Shown here: positions 22,812 through 33,215 of the stretch, piece after piece
Layout: every line of letters begins with the position of its first letter
How positions within the stretch are numbered: position 1 is the stretch's first letter
Assembly (NCBI GenBank): GCA_019188255.1
Contig: JAETXT010000013.1
Span: 1,488,001 to 1,552,000 of the forward strand
Reading direction: 5' to 3'
DNA from: Verticillium longisporum
Taxonomy: Eukaryota > Ascomycota > Sordariomycetes > Glomerellales > Plectosphaerellaceae
Length of the DNA: 64,000 bases
The notes under the pieces: generated by a model
What the model was told of the DNA's origin: nothing
What the model saw: only the letters and a program-made list of their open reading frames with translations
The model's database searches: none
Program-made: the position numbers and the translations under genes

Positions 22812-23286
22812 TTGGCAATGCAATACTCGCACCGGCTTCTTCAAATGGGTACCTCTCGATCTTATATACTTCGCTCTATATTTCCAAGCTATCGGATGAA
22901 TTCTCCTTTTTAATGATGGCCTGAAATCGGTAGTCCCTCCAGGCATCGTCGCCAGTGCGCCGACTTTCTTTCTCAATCACACTGAGAATTTTTTTAGTTT
23001 CCTAGGACGGATCCCAGCTCTACGAATGATTGCTAAAGCCATAGGTGAGATTGTAGACGAGGGGCTGGTGGAGAAGACGATCTTTCGAAGAGTCTAGCGC
23101 GAGAAAGCCGAGATCCAAAAGCTGGTAACGTGCAGGTAGTGGCGAAAGCGGGCCTGTTGACCACTCAATCTGGATGGCGGAAGAGAGATTGAGCTTTCGC
23201 TCTACGGATGGGCCCGTAAAGTACACAGCTTGAGCCGCCGATACTAGTAAAAGGCCGAATGTGAGGGTTATCAGTTTATGCATCAT
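22812..23286 (-). pseudogene. Secreted-protein gene truncated by the retrotransposon, with three TAG codons
   Basis: From ATG 23284-23286 a signal peptide (MMHKLITLTFGLLLVSAAQA) leads into VYFTGPSVERKLNLSSAIQI, a pattern like the start of the beta-sandwich domain of Kre9/Knh1-type and related GPI wall proteins (low confidence). The same frame continues to the LTR edge (about 158 codons) but contains TAG at 23020-23022, 23002-23004 and 22876-22878, and no TGA or TAA. All three fit CAG-to-TAG or TGG-to-TAG changes, which RIP makes. The 3' end is missing beyond 22812. A shorter 88-residue product ending at the first TAG is the alternative reading. An intron that hides the stops cannot be fully excluded. 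Confidence 0.6.
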
Positions 23287-24095
23287 AGCAACGGTATAGG
23301 TGGGAGGCGTGCGAGCCGCTCGGTTCTTGTAGACTCCTGAGCAAGAGAATTCTGACGAGCAGACACGCTGTGCTGCCGGGTCTGAGAGAAGTGCGCAGGG
23401 CTTTATATTTCACCGCAAGTCGGCATCTTTGGGTTCTCTGACCGGTTAGGTCTCGCCGAAGGATCGCGATTCCGTGATGATCGTCCACAGGAAGTGGCGC
23501 AGTTGCACACCTGCAAATGATTGACCAGGTTGTGCTACACTGTCGCTTTCCACAGGGATCCACAGAATTTCGACCATACTTGGACGGTAGTGTTGCTCAT
23601 GATGTTTCTTATCCCGCAGCAGCCTCGGAGAAACAGGTCAGTTGTCTATCCAATCTGATGAGGGGCAATCCAACACATGCCCTTCAAACTACCTACCTTG
23701 GTAGTAACTCAAGGTAGGTAGGCAAAGCACCTTCGTTACGTAGTTTGCACCATTTACACATTAGTGTTCATCCAAGAGCAGTGTCTTCAAGGCCAGCAAC
23801 CCGAATCGAATTATCAGTTACAAGCCTAGTCTTAGACACTGTCAAGAGTATCGATATTGCTAATGTCAGAAGTGACAGATACAGTGAAGTTCCACTCAGT
23901 TCAAACATATCCAAGACCCTTCTCGATCGTTTTTCATACAGAACCATAAAACCCACCAATTAGCGCATTCTCGCGAGCATCGAGAACCTGAGCCTTGTCA
24001 GCAGCTGTTTGTATTACATCTGACATTGAACACTGAACTTACCACAAACATTCCTTTCCCCGTCCAAACTCATCAGCTTCAGATTTACACTGCTA
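23287..24095. other. Intergenic; contains a 12-bp perfect inverted repeat
   Basis: No gene is supported. The short minus-strand frame at 23276-23563 overlaps the leader of the truncated secreted-protein gene. A hairpin-forming repeat lies at 23689-23721. Confidence 0.45.
23689..23721. repeat. Perfect 12-bp inverted repeat, 9-nt loop
   Basis: CTACCTACCTTG (23689-23700) and CAAGGTAGGTAG (23710-23721) are exact reverse complements, separated by GTAGTAACT. It may form a hairpin or cruciform, or be a dimeric binding site. It is not followed by a T-run, so it is not an obvious terminator. Confidence 0.7.
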
Positions 24096-24831
24096 CTACC
24101 AGTGACGATCGTTCTTGTGTCCGCGCCCGCGGTCTTCGCTTTGACCTCGGTTCTTGCTCCAGTTGCGGTCTCGGCTTCGGTCACGGCCGTTGTCATGGTG
24201 GCCCCATTTCTTGCCCCAGTCGCGGTCACGGCCCCTGCCATGGCCGGTCTCTTTGACGTTGCCTTTGTTGCCGATGTGCTGGCCACCTCCACCTCCATTA
24301 CTTCCTCCACCACGGCCACCGCGTCCGTGCCCGCCTCGATCTCCACCACCTCCAGCATGGCCGCCGTGACCACCACCTCCGCCGTTATGGTTGCCACCAT
24401 TACTGCCACCTCCGCGACCGCCACCACCGCTGTGTCCGCCTCGGCCACCCTTGATACCTCCTCGACCACCGCCATGGCCGCCACCATGGCCACCGCCGGG
24501 GCTCTTCTCGCGACTTCTATCACGGCCCCAGCTGTGGTCACGGCCGTGACCTCTGTCACGGCTCTTCTCGCGGCCGCGACCAGGGCTCGCGCTGCGAGGC
24601 TTCAATACAGGGGCAGGCCAGCCGTTGTCATTCTGTGCAAGATTAGCCATGCCTGAGCCAAGAGTAAACTAATTTGCGAGACATTGATAAGTCCCATACC
24701 AAGACCTCGGCAGACCGCTCATAAAGATCCATGACCTCGTCATCGGTGGGGATTCCGGCAAGGGGCGCAGCAGAGCTGGCGATGGCAAAGGCAGCAATGC
24801 CGAGGATTGCGATCTTGCCCAGGGGAGCCAT
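24096..24831 (-). CDS. Secreted Gly-rich protein with Arg/Asp/His-rich ends
   Basis: Two exons (24700-24831 and 24096-24632) give 222 residues; the 67-nt intron starts GTATGG and ends GCACAG. Exon 1 encodes a signal peptide (MAPLGKIAILGIAAFAIASS, cleavage near residue 21) and a short acidic segment IPTDDEVMDLYERSAEVL. Exon 2 encodes SPGRGREKSRDRGHGRDHSW, a central tract of GGH/GGR repeats of ~70 residues, and a C-terminal block of RD/RDR dipeptides with His, ending HKNDRHW. The ends mirror each other in composition around the Gly-rich centre. No family recognised. Gly-rich secreted proteins are often wall-associated; RGG-like content could also bind nucleic acid or polyanions (inference). It lies 0.8 kb from a gene destroyed by the retrotransposon. 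Confidence 0.72.
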
Positions 24832-27800
24832 ATTGTCATTAAAAGATTAAAGACTAGGGTTTTGATAAGTCAATAGTGATGGAGTATGGTATGTTTAAGA
24901 TTGATATGATTCCAAGTATCAAGTAACTAATGCAAAGTAGAAGCAGAGATCATACGTCTTTTATAGATGATGGCTATCACCGACAACCTTCCGCAGCCCA
25001 CACAAGGATTCTCATCGAGGGCACATCAATAGTCTCATCTCACTTACAGATGCTCCTCCTCCCCAGTCATTCAGCCCACAAATTGAGAATACCAAACAGT
25101 AGTTCAAAGGTTGTCAGCTTTGCCAGATCTGAACAGCTTCTCCGACACTACTTCTGCATCAAGTCTCGAACCCGGGTATCAAGCTAACGGGACCGAAATC
25201 TTAAGTTCTCGATTAGATCTTCAGATAGAGCTTATCATCAGCTCTAAGCTGATGTCTCTGGGCCGCAGGCCATCCATGTCCGATCATAGCTGCAGACAGC
25301 TACCAGAGTTGTCACTCCCGCAAAGACATCACACTATTGACCCTTCATTCGTCTGATCCTCGAAAAGTGTAATCAACCTCAGAGGCGAGGTCGTTCTCTA
25401 ACGTCTCTTACGGTGTCTCCATTAGGCTTGGAAAGGCCGCTTTACGTCTAATTGTCTGTAGACTTTAAAATGTGCGATCGCGTTACCCAAAGCTTCTGTC
25501 TCATACTTCCGTTGGTTGATGATAAATACCCTTCACAGTGTACCTGCTCGTGGCGTTTGATCGTTGAACTCAAAGACCTTATACGGCAACGTGATCGTCG
25601 ATGTCAAGGTATGTCAAGGCCACCTTGATGCTCAACAAAGAAATGAGGGTGGGCCACGTTTGGTCAGGGCTTACAAACAGCCAGCTGGAAATGACAGTTT
25701 CAACCCGTCAGAAACTAGAGAGATTCGGTGTAACGCCCCTTTGATCGTGCGGGGCACCCAGCTAATATCTAGCGCATGTCATGTCTACGCGGGTAGCTAA
25801 AGCATTTGAGGCCGTAATTCTTAAATCCAAGGGCTACCCACATCAAACGGCCCGTGGTGAGACTTCCGGGGTCTAGCCAGAATCTGGTATCATGTAATGC
25901 CCTGACCATGCTGCTCTGACAACATAAAACCCTCATTTGCTCATAAAGCTCTCGAGACTGACAAGATGCGAGAATGCGGTCCATTCACTGAAGATTGTGT
26001 CCCGAACTATCAACAACCGATTGTGATGTTTTGCTCTACGTCTTACCTCTTGGTCGCTCTGCGTCCATTTGTGGCCGCCCACCTCGTGGTGGACCACCCA
26101 ATCTGGTCTAGGAGGCATCAGTCGTTCTGCCGCTTGCGCGATCAACTTACGCCTCCTGCAGCCCCCGTCACCGTCCCGCGCAAGGTTAAAATGCAAGACT
26201 TCGAGCTGACGGCTGATATTGACGGTCTCCCGATCGACGCTCGAGAGATACCGGCCCCCGAATGTACAATATTCAGCCTCCATAAGCCATTACTAGATCA
26301 TGTATCAATATGACATTAGAATATCAGCTAGTCAATCAGCTAGTTACAACATCGTCCGTAACCTAAAGCTTGAAATGTAGTTCCCTGGCTAAGATACAAG
26401 TCTAACAAAGCTTTATTACGTCAAGTGTCCCAATCCGGACAGTTGAAAAGGGACTTTGGTCCGTGTGCAAGCTTTGGGGCACAGCCTCATGGAGTAATTC
26501 CAATCATTACCTTGCCCAGTGACCTGGTAAGTAGAACTCCCAAGGGTTTCCATAGCCGATAGTTCGTGGTAACGGGCCTGCCTCATTTTCGTTCGTCATT
26601 CACTTGGGGCGCAAGCGATGCATGTTTTGACGACTTTTGTCTTGGCAAGCGTGTACTTTGGAATCAAGCGGTTAGACTGTACCCGATCCTTGAACCAGTG
26701 TGCAAACTTTGGTCACCTGGTGCATCCAGTACCCCCTTGTCTGGTCCCTGAGATGATCGGCTCCCACAGCTTCAAATTGTAGCTCGGATCGCTAACTCCG
26801 GTCTTTGTACATATCATGCTGGACTCATGGATCGGCGCCCGTTCAGTTCGTTTACGTTATTGTGTATTACACAAGGCTTCCTAACGGGATCTACTTAGCG
26901 CATGGGAACCTGGTTCCCAAGAAAAAGGCTTCGACATGTTCAACGAGTTGCAACTTGACGGCTGGTACCTGGTGACAGAGATGGAAGCGCCGTGACATTA
27001 TGTTTGTGTTGCATCGATAGTCCACTCCAGTTCAAAGTCCTTGCCTTGAAGGGAAACAAACAACGAGCGATCCAAGCCATAATGTTGAGCACGTGGACAA
27101 GAATCTACAATGTGAACCTCCAAAGCAAATACGATATTGATCAACGACTGTCGTCCACTGAAGTGTCGATCGCGTTGGTCATTTTCGCGGCAGCCTAGAT
27201 CTGGCGATCAGGTACAGACCCTGCGAAAGCCCCGATCGGCGACGCGAATCATCCCGGATGTGAGACATTCGCCAGCGGTTTCTTGAGCTCTAAACCCAAA
27301 CAACCCAACGCCAGCTTCATAGTCGCGTGCTTGCCCTTGTGGGTAATATTCTGTTGTCGGTGGCGTGTGATCCAACCTCCTAGGCTCCTGCCTGTGTGAT
27401 ATGGCTGCATGAGGTCGGAGTTACATGGTAATAGAATTTTTCCAAGGATACAGACCGGCATCCAGGCCTCTCAGAACACATGCGCCGAAGTATACTTGGT
27501 TATAGAGGAAGACCGTAGCGCGTCCTGTTCCTCATTGTGAGCGATTTTAGTGCCCTTATAACCTCATATGAAATCATTGCTGAAGCCCACGGTTCAGTGA
27601 TCTTCATCTGATTGATGTTGAGCAGCCAAAATGAGTCGGTGGATTCCTCATCAGTACGAGAATGTCACATACTTGTGACGCAGCATCACATACGCACATT
27701 GAGTGCACCGATCAGCACAGTCGCTTCACTAGCAACGAGCTGAGCTTCAGCGCGTCTTAGGGACTTGGCATCTACGACGGCCTTGATGATCCTAGAGCCC

Positions 27801-27881
27801 AGCTGACCGATTCGCCCGCCTCGAACTCGTAGGATACGTATGTCGATCTCGATTCCAGGATCACCAGACAAGATTGTGGAA
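24832..27881. other. Gene-free region of about 3 kb
   Basis: Moderate AT content, with frames no longer than about 116 codons on either strand (25933-26313) and no recognised product or consistent codon bias. CA and TG are present, so it is not RIP-mutated. The words GTGTGCAAGCTTTGG (about 26462) and GTGTGCAAACTTTGG (about 26698) form a weak duplication. Confidence 0.45.
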
Positions 27882-27887
27882 CATAAG

Positions 27888-28573
27888 CAGCGCTGCCGTC
27901 AATTCAATCCTATCAATTCAAACAATCAAATAACTAATCAAATCACACCTATTTCACGATTTAAATAGTCAAATTACCCTATTCGAATTAATTAACTATT
28001 TAAATAATATTAAGTTATATATAAATCTCGGGATTTCTATATTCTAGTAGATTATGTAACTAAAAAATAGAGTTGCACGTTATTACGGAATGGAATGGCC
28101 TGCCCTATAGCCCTGCCTTATGGCCGCCTGTGGCCTGGCCTGTGGCCTGACCTATAGGTACGTGACCTGTCTATAGGCACGTGACCTGTCTATAGGCACG
28201 TGACCTGCCTATAGGCATATGACCTGCCTATAGGCACGTAACCTGCTTCTACTTACTTAAGCCTATATAGCCTACCTACCTAGATAGCTAAATTCATCTA
28301 TCTTATACCTATAGAATAGCTATATAGCTTCTATTAAGTATTCCTAGCGTAACGCCTGCCTGGTCCCTAAGACCTAACTCTAGACCTAGCCCCCTAGAGC
28401 TATAGCTATTTCTATATATATTATCTAAGGTAGTTAGCGATAGCTTCATTTACTAATTCAAACTATATTAAATCCAATCAATTAATCTAAATAGTTAAAT
28501 CTATAGTCCGAAATATATCAAATAGTCAATTCCACCCTTAATATTTGAATTAATTGAATTGACGGCAGCGCTG
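27888..28573. mobile_element. Non-autonomous hAT-like element (MITE), 686 bp
   Basis: Bounded by perfect terminal inverted repeats starting CAGCGCTGCCGTCAATTCAA. CATAAG is present on both sides directly (27882-27887 and 28574-28579). The left ~190 bp and right ~125 bp match the ends of the 3.1 kb element at 28973-32047, so it is an internally deleted or re-filled derivative. The centre is unique and holds five 19-bp tandem repeats. It has no coding capacity. It is less RIP-mutated than its long relative. Confidence 0.85.
28152..28246. repeat. Five 19-bp tandem repeats with CACGTG cores
   Basis: Consensus CTATAGGCACGTGACCTGY, five exact-length units starting at 28152, 28171, 28190, 28209 and 28228. 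Units 2 and 3 keep CACGTG, the palindromic E-box bound by bHLH factors such as Cbf1. The other cores are TACGTG, CATATG and CACGTA, all derivable by C-to-T or G-to-A changes. Confidence 0.9.
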
Positions 28574-28579
28574 CATAAG

Positions 28580-28972
28580 CCCAAGTTGAAGTTGGCACGG
28601 AAACCAAGGGTAAGGTGAATAGACGGAGTAAGTATTAGACGATCTACTTGAGATCAGGGCAGTATCCATCTGGTGTTCGCATCATCACGTACAGACATGA
28701 ACGATAATACCGCTTAAGGCCCTTGATCATGACTATGCATCTCTTACCGATCCTTGAGGTCATCGTTCCTCCTCACCCTAGTGCCCTTAATTCGATCTTT
28801 TGCGTGCATTTTCACGATCTTTTTTTCTTCGTATCCAGCGCTGAAAATTCGCTTTCCCTTTTTACTATTAGAATATATAGCTAAAATTCACCTCTTAACT
28901 GCATACCCATTCCATTAAGCAATAAGGGCATACTTCCTTTTCTTTAATACGGTTATTAATAATATCTAGTTA
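28580..28972. other. Spacer between the two hAT-family elements
   Basis: No gene seen. The left part has normal composition; from about 28850 it becomes AT-rich with few CA/TG, which looks like RIP spreading from the adjacent long element. Confidence 0.5.
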
Positions 28973-31900
28973 TAGCGCTACTATTAATTCAATTCTATTA
29001 ATTTAAATAGTTAAATAACTAATTAAATTACTCTAATTTTACGATTTAAATAGTTAAATAACCCTATATAGATTAATTAATTATTTAAATACTATTAAAT
29101 TATATATAAATCTCGGGATTTCTATATTCTAGTATATTATATAACTAAAAAGAGGTATTATATACTAGCTTAAAGCTAACTTAAGCTTTAAGTTTATATA
29201 TAATAGTAATTAAGGTAGGATTCGAACCTATACCTTCTACTATAAATACTAAATATTATATTACTAGATTATATAATCTTATTATATTAAGAGCGCTCTA
29301 ATAGCGATATTAAGAAGGCTTTATAATTAATTAATCCTACCCTCTAAAATATCGTATAGATATATAATATAGTTCTAAACCCTCTAGCCCTCTATTTACG
29401 ATATTACTTTAATCCCTCTTATAGCTACTCTACGACCTCTATTTTCCGAATATTAACCTACCGATTTTAAGAACCCTTAATATATCCCTTATAATCTTTA
29501 ATTCGATTCTAATTTTAATAATATCGTTATAACTATTAGAGACTTTATAATTAAATAATATAATAGATTCCTACCTTTTCCCTATTACGACCTAGTATTA
29601 CTATCGCTTTACCCTTATATTATATATTATATATAAAGGAGTAAGGGATTATAGAAGCTAGATATATATTTATAAGCTCTTTATTATAGAGATCGTTAAA
29701 GGAGATATAATTAGGCTAAGCTTCTAGCTCTATTAATAATAAAATAAGATTTATAATATTTAATTCTTTAAAGCTACTTTAATAACCTCTATAATAATTT
29801 ATCTATAGAAGAAATATAAAGTATTCGAATCCTTAAGTAAATAGATAGAGGAAGACTCTTTAAGTATTTTAGAATTAATACTATAATATACTATAATATA
29901 TAAATCTTTAATAGATTAAATAGAAGAGCTTATTCTTATATTTATTATAATAATAAATTAGCCCTTTAATATCTTTAATAGTCTATACTTTAATTAGCTC
30001 TTTATATAATTAAATCCTTATATTATCTTAGTAATACTTTAAGGATGAACCTCTGTCTAATAATATCTTTCTAAGGTTTTTATTATAAAGAAGAAATAGA
30101 TATAATATTAATTAATAGCTCCGAAGTCTTAGATCTACTTTATATTTAATTATTAGATTTCGCTAAATAGCTTAATAATATTAGCTATTTCCTATTATTA
30201 TATAAACTATAATAGTATTTAATAATAGTATTTTCTTATTCTCCGATAATAGTATAGAAGCTATATAGGCTAGAATACTATAGCCTTTATTATATCTATT
30301 ATTAAGGAGTAAGATATCTTAGATTATATTAATATCTTAGTTTTAGATAATATATAGATTAATAATTCTTATAACTAATTAAGAGCTATTCTAGTAATTA
30401 ATTCTATTTATAACGATTAATAATATATTAGAATAATAAATATAATACTATAGCTATATCCTAAACTTTATTAGAAGGGCTTTCTTATATAGAGAGGATA
30501 ATAAAGTCTTTAAATAAGAAATATAAGCCCTAGAGCTATTAAATAATTCTTAAGACTCTCTTTATTATTAGAGGAAGAGGGGACCTATTAATAAGCTTTA
30601 TAATATTATTAAATAGGTTTATTCTTTATTATAATATAATAAATACTTCTAAACTATTATTAAAGAAACTTAAAAAGCCGATAATAATTTCTAAATCTAT
30701 TAATAATCCGATTTTAAGCTCTAGTTTATCTTTAATAACGAAACGTAATAGAATTTAACGTTCTTAATACTCGATTAAGCTTTTAAGAAATATAGTAATA
30801 TCTAAAGCTTCTTTTAAAAGAATCTCTCTAAACCTAACCCCTATAAATATATATTAGAAGACGATATTCTAATCTTTAAGGATTAACGCCTCCTTATAGA
30901 ACTCCGTAAAGCTCTTAAGCTATTATATCGATAAATAATATATATATAGGGATAAGCTAAGAATAGAAGTTATAGGGCGCTCTAGGAGATATTCGTAAAT
31001 ATAGAGTATATCTTAGAGTAAATAGAATAGTAGAAGTCGTTCTTTAATAACTTCTTTAATATTAGAGATTCTCCTTAAATATCTATAATTTATTATAGAG
31101 GTCGTTAACTTTATATATAAAGCTCCTTTATACCTTTATTAATCTATTCCCTCTTTATATATATATAGAGTAAATATTCTATAATACCCTTTTATTACTT
31201 CGAGGTATTCTCTAAAGATTTACGATAATATTTCTATATCTTTATTATAAATATATAGAAGAAGCTTAATTAATATTATATTAAGCTAATAGAGTCTCTA
31301 TTATATATAATAGTTATTATCCTCTACCCTAGGCTAGGAATATAATAGCTAGAAATATAATAGACGATATTAAAGTAATTAATATAGTTTTACGAATTTT
31401 ATATTAATTTATATATCTATTAAGAGCGATAATATCGCTAAGGTTAATTATTATTATAATAAAATATATTATTAATAGCTATAAGCTTTAGTAAAATATA
31501 GGTATTATAATAAATTATCGATTTAATACTATTTAACGATTAAATATATAATTATTACTAGAAGGTAATTCTAATAAACTCTAAACTCGATCGATACCTC
31601 TACTTTAACCTAATATAGATTATTAATATTAAGGACTCTATTAATTAATGAATAAGTTAAGAGGAGGCGTTCCTTATAATTAGCTACCTAGCCCTTAATA
31701 TCCTTATTATCCTAGTAATAGCTATTAACTATAAGAGGGCGTTTAGCCTTATAAAGCTTATATTAATATTATAGACGCTTACGATAGCTTTAGATATACT
31801 AGAAGAAGTCTAGTGCTTTAGAAATTAGCTTTATAATAGCGCTATTACGCTAGGAGGGCTTAAGTATTTAATACTATAAACGTTAATTATTCTAGTAAGT

Positions 31901-32047
31901 TATCTAGTTAGCGATAGCTTTATTTATTAATTTAAACTATATTAAATCTAGTTAATTAATTTAAATAGTTAAATCTATAGTCCGAAATATATTAAATAGT
32001 TAATTCTACTCCCGATATTTGAATTAATTGAATTAACGGCAGCGCTG
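28973..32047 (+). mobile_element. Full-length RIP-mutated hAT transposon
   Basis: About 3.1 kb, ending in the same inverted repeats as the 686-bp element (right end intact as CAGCGCTG; left end mutated to TAGCGCTA). The flanks are TCTAGTTA (28965-28972) and TCCAGTTA (32048-32055), an 8-bp target duplication with one CpA-to-TpA change; 8 bp is the hAT size. The plus-strand reading at about 31667-31826 keeps the outline of the hAT C-terminal dimerisation region: SYLALNILIILVIA, then NYKRAFSLIKLIL, then a degraded CxRNW-like end with TAG in place of Trp. Transposase is therefore on the plus strand but full of TAG/TAA stops. CpA/TpG are nearly absent. Confidence 0.88.
29206..29278 (-). pseudogene. 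tRNA-like remnant inside the hAT element
   Basis: On the minus strand GGTTCGAATCC (29218-29228) is a perfect B box. TAATCTAGTAA (29261-29271), 43 nt upstream, is an A box if two TpG-to-TpA changes are allowed (TGGTCTAGTGG). The spacing is that of an intronless tRNA. The acceptor arm pairs partly; the anticodon arm does not fold well. Probably a tRNA or tRNA-derived sequence carried by the transposon and damaged by RIP. Confidence 0.35.
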
Positions 32048-32130
32048 TCCAGTTATATCATTATACTAGCGATTATAAAGCTAACAAGCCAGCGCGTTTC
32101 AGTCATCAATGCAAGTTATCCCAACACCCC

Positions 32131-33215
32131 TCAAGCAGCAACCTGTTCATTCTCCCAAGCAGGCCAGGCGCCCACAACGGCGCCAGCGCCAGAACAGCTG
32201 GAGATGACCTGCGAGTTCTTCTCGGCGTTGGGGCCGGCAATCTCGTTGCCAGCAGGGTCATAGATGTACGATTCGAGACTGCCGGGTCCGCCATAGTTGA
32301 TCCACAGCAGACGGAAGGGGACGGGCGCCGACGTGTCGGTGACGGTGAGCTTGTAGGCGCGGTAGACGCGCTCCTCCTCCTGGCGCGTGAGGACAGCGTT
32401 GTCGTAGGTGAAGCCCGAGATGGCGTTGGCGCCGACCCAGACAAAGACGGAGTTGTCGATGTATGGGATCACGATGGTGTATTCGCCCGTCGTGGTGGGG
32501 TTGATGTAGCCGCGGTGGTCAATGATGGTGCGGGAGAGCTGTGTCTCGGGTCCGCCCACGACGTTGGGGCCGTAGGCTGGCGCCACGAGGGGCAGCTGCC
32601 AGTTGCCGTAGACGGGGCCGATCTTAGGCGAGACGCCGGTGAAGTCGGGGACGACACCCTGGATGAGGTTGGCGATCACCGGGGTGTAGATTGTCTCCTC
32701 TTCAACGCGCAGTCTCTCGATGAGAGGGTCGTCGTACTCTGGGGTGTAAATGGCGTACTCGAGACCCTGGGTGCAGACCGGACCGGCCACAGTTTCGGTC
32801 GGGGTTGCGGCGGTGACGGTGACGGTCGTGGGAACGTAACCATCAAAGCACTGGCAAGCATTCCAGTAGGAAGTGAGGTCTGGGCAGCTGCTGGCGTAGG
32901 CGGGCTTCTCGCCGGTTAGCGTAGGAGACTCAGCGCGGGCGCCGTGGACGTTGCGGTTGTAGACAACAGCAGCCGTGACAGTGGCCGTCCTAAAGGGGCC
33001 GTTAGTCAACCTAACAGTGTCTAGTATTGGGCAGGGAAGTCTTACGCCGGAGTGACCGTCGCGGTGGACGTCAGGAAAGCCCTGCACAAAGCCTGGCGGT
33101 TCTCAAGAGAGGGCGACTTCCTCGCAGTGCCGATGACTTGACGACCGCAGTTGTTGTTGCAAGGACCAGCAACAGCCAAGCCGACAAGGCCGAAAGCAGC
33201 AATGAATGACTTCAT
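32131..33215 (-). CDS. GLEYA-domain adhesin-like secreted protein
   Basis: Two exons (33046-33215 and 32131-32989) give 342 residues; the 56-nt intron has GTAAGA, GACTAAC and TTTAG. Residues 1-17 are a signal peptide (MKSFIAAFGLVGLAVAG). A Cys-containing N-terminal module follows (CNNNC, RQALC, then a Thr/Val-rich stretch and SCPDLTSYWNACQC), then the GLEYA/PA14-type lectin domain from about residue 140, beginning with the name-giving motif QGLEYAIY and continuing through TTTGEYTIVIPYIDNSVFVW and PFRLLWINYGGPGS. GLEYA domains in yeast adhesins bind glycans through a calcium-dependent PA14 fold. No GPI tail is seen, so it is probably secreted or linked by other means. The stop codon is only 83 nt from the hAT element, yet the frame is intact. 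Confidence 0.9.

Noticed and set aside
25933..26313. Overlapping 115-116 codon frames on both strands
   Set aside because: Neither has a recognisable product or splice support; kept as gene-free.
28152..28246. CRISPR-like array
   Set aside because: The 19-bp units are contiguous without spacers and lie inside a MITE in a fungal genome; they are simple tandem repeats.
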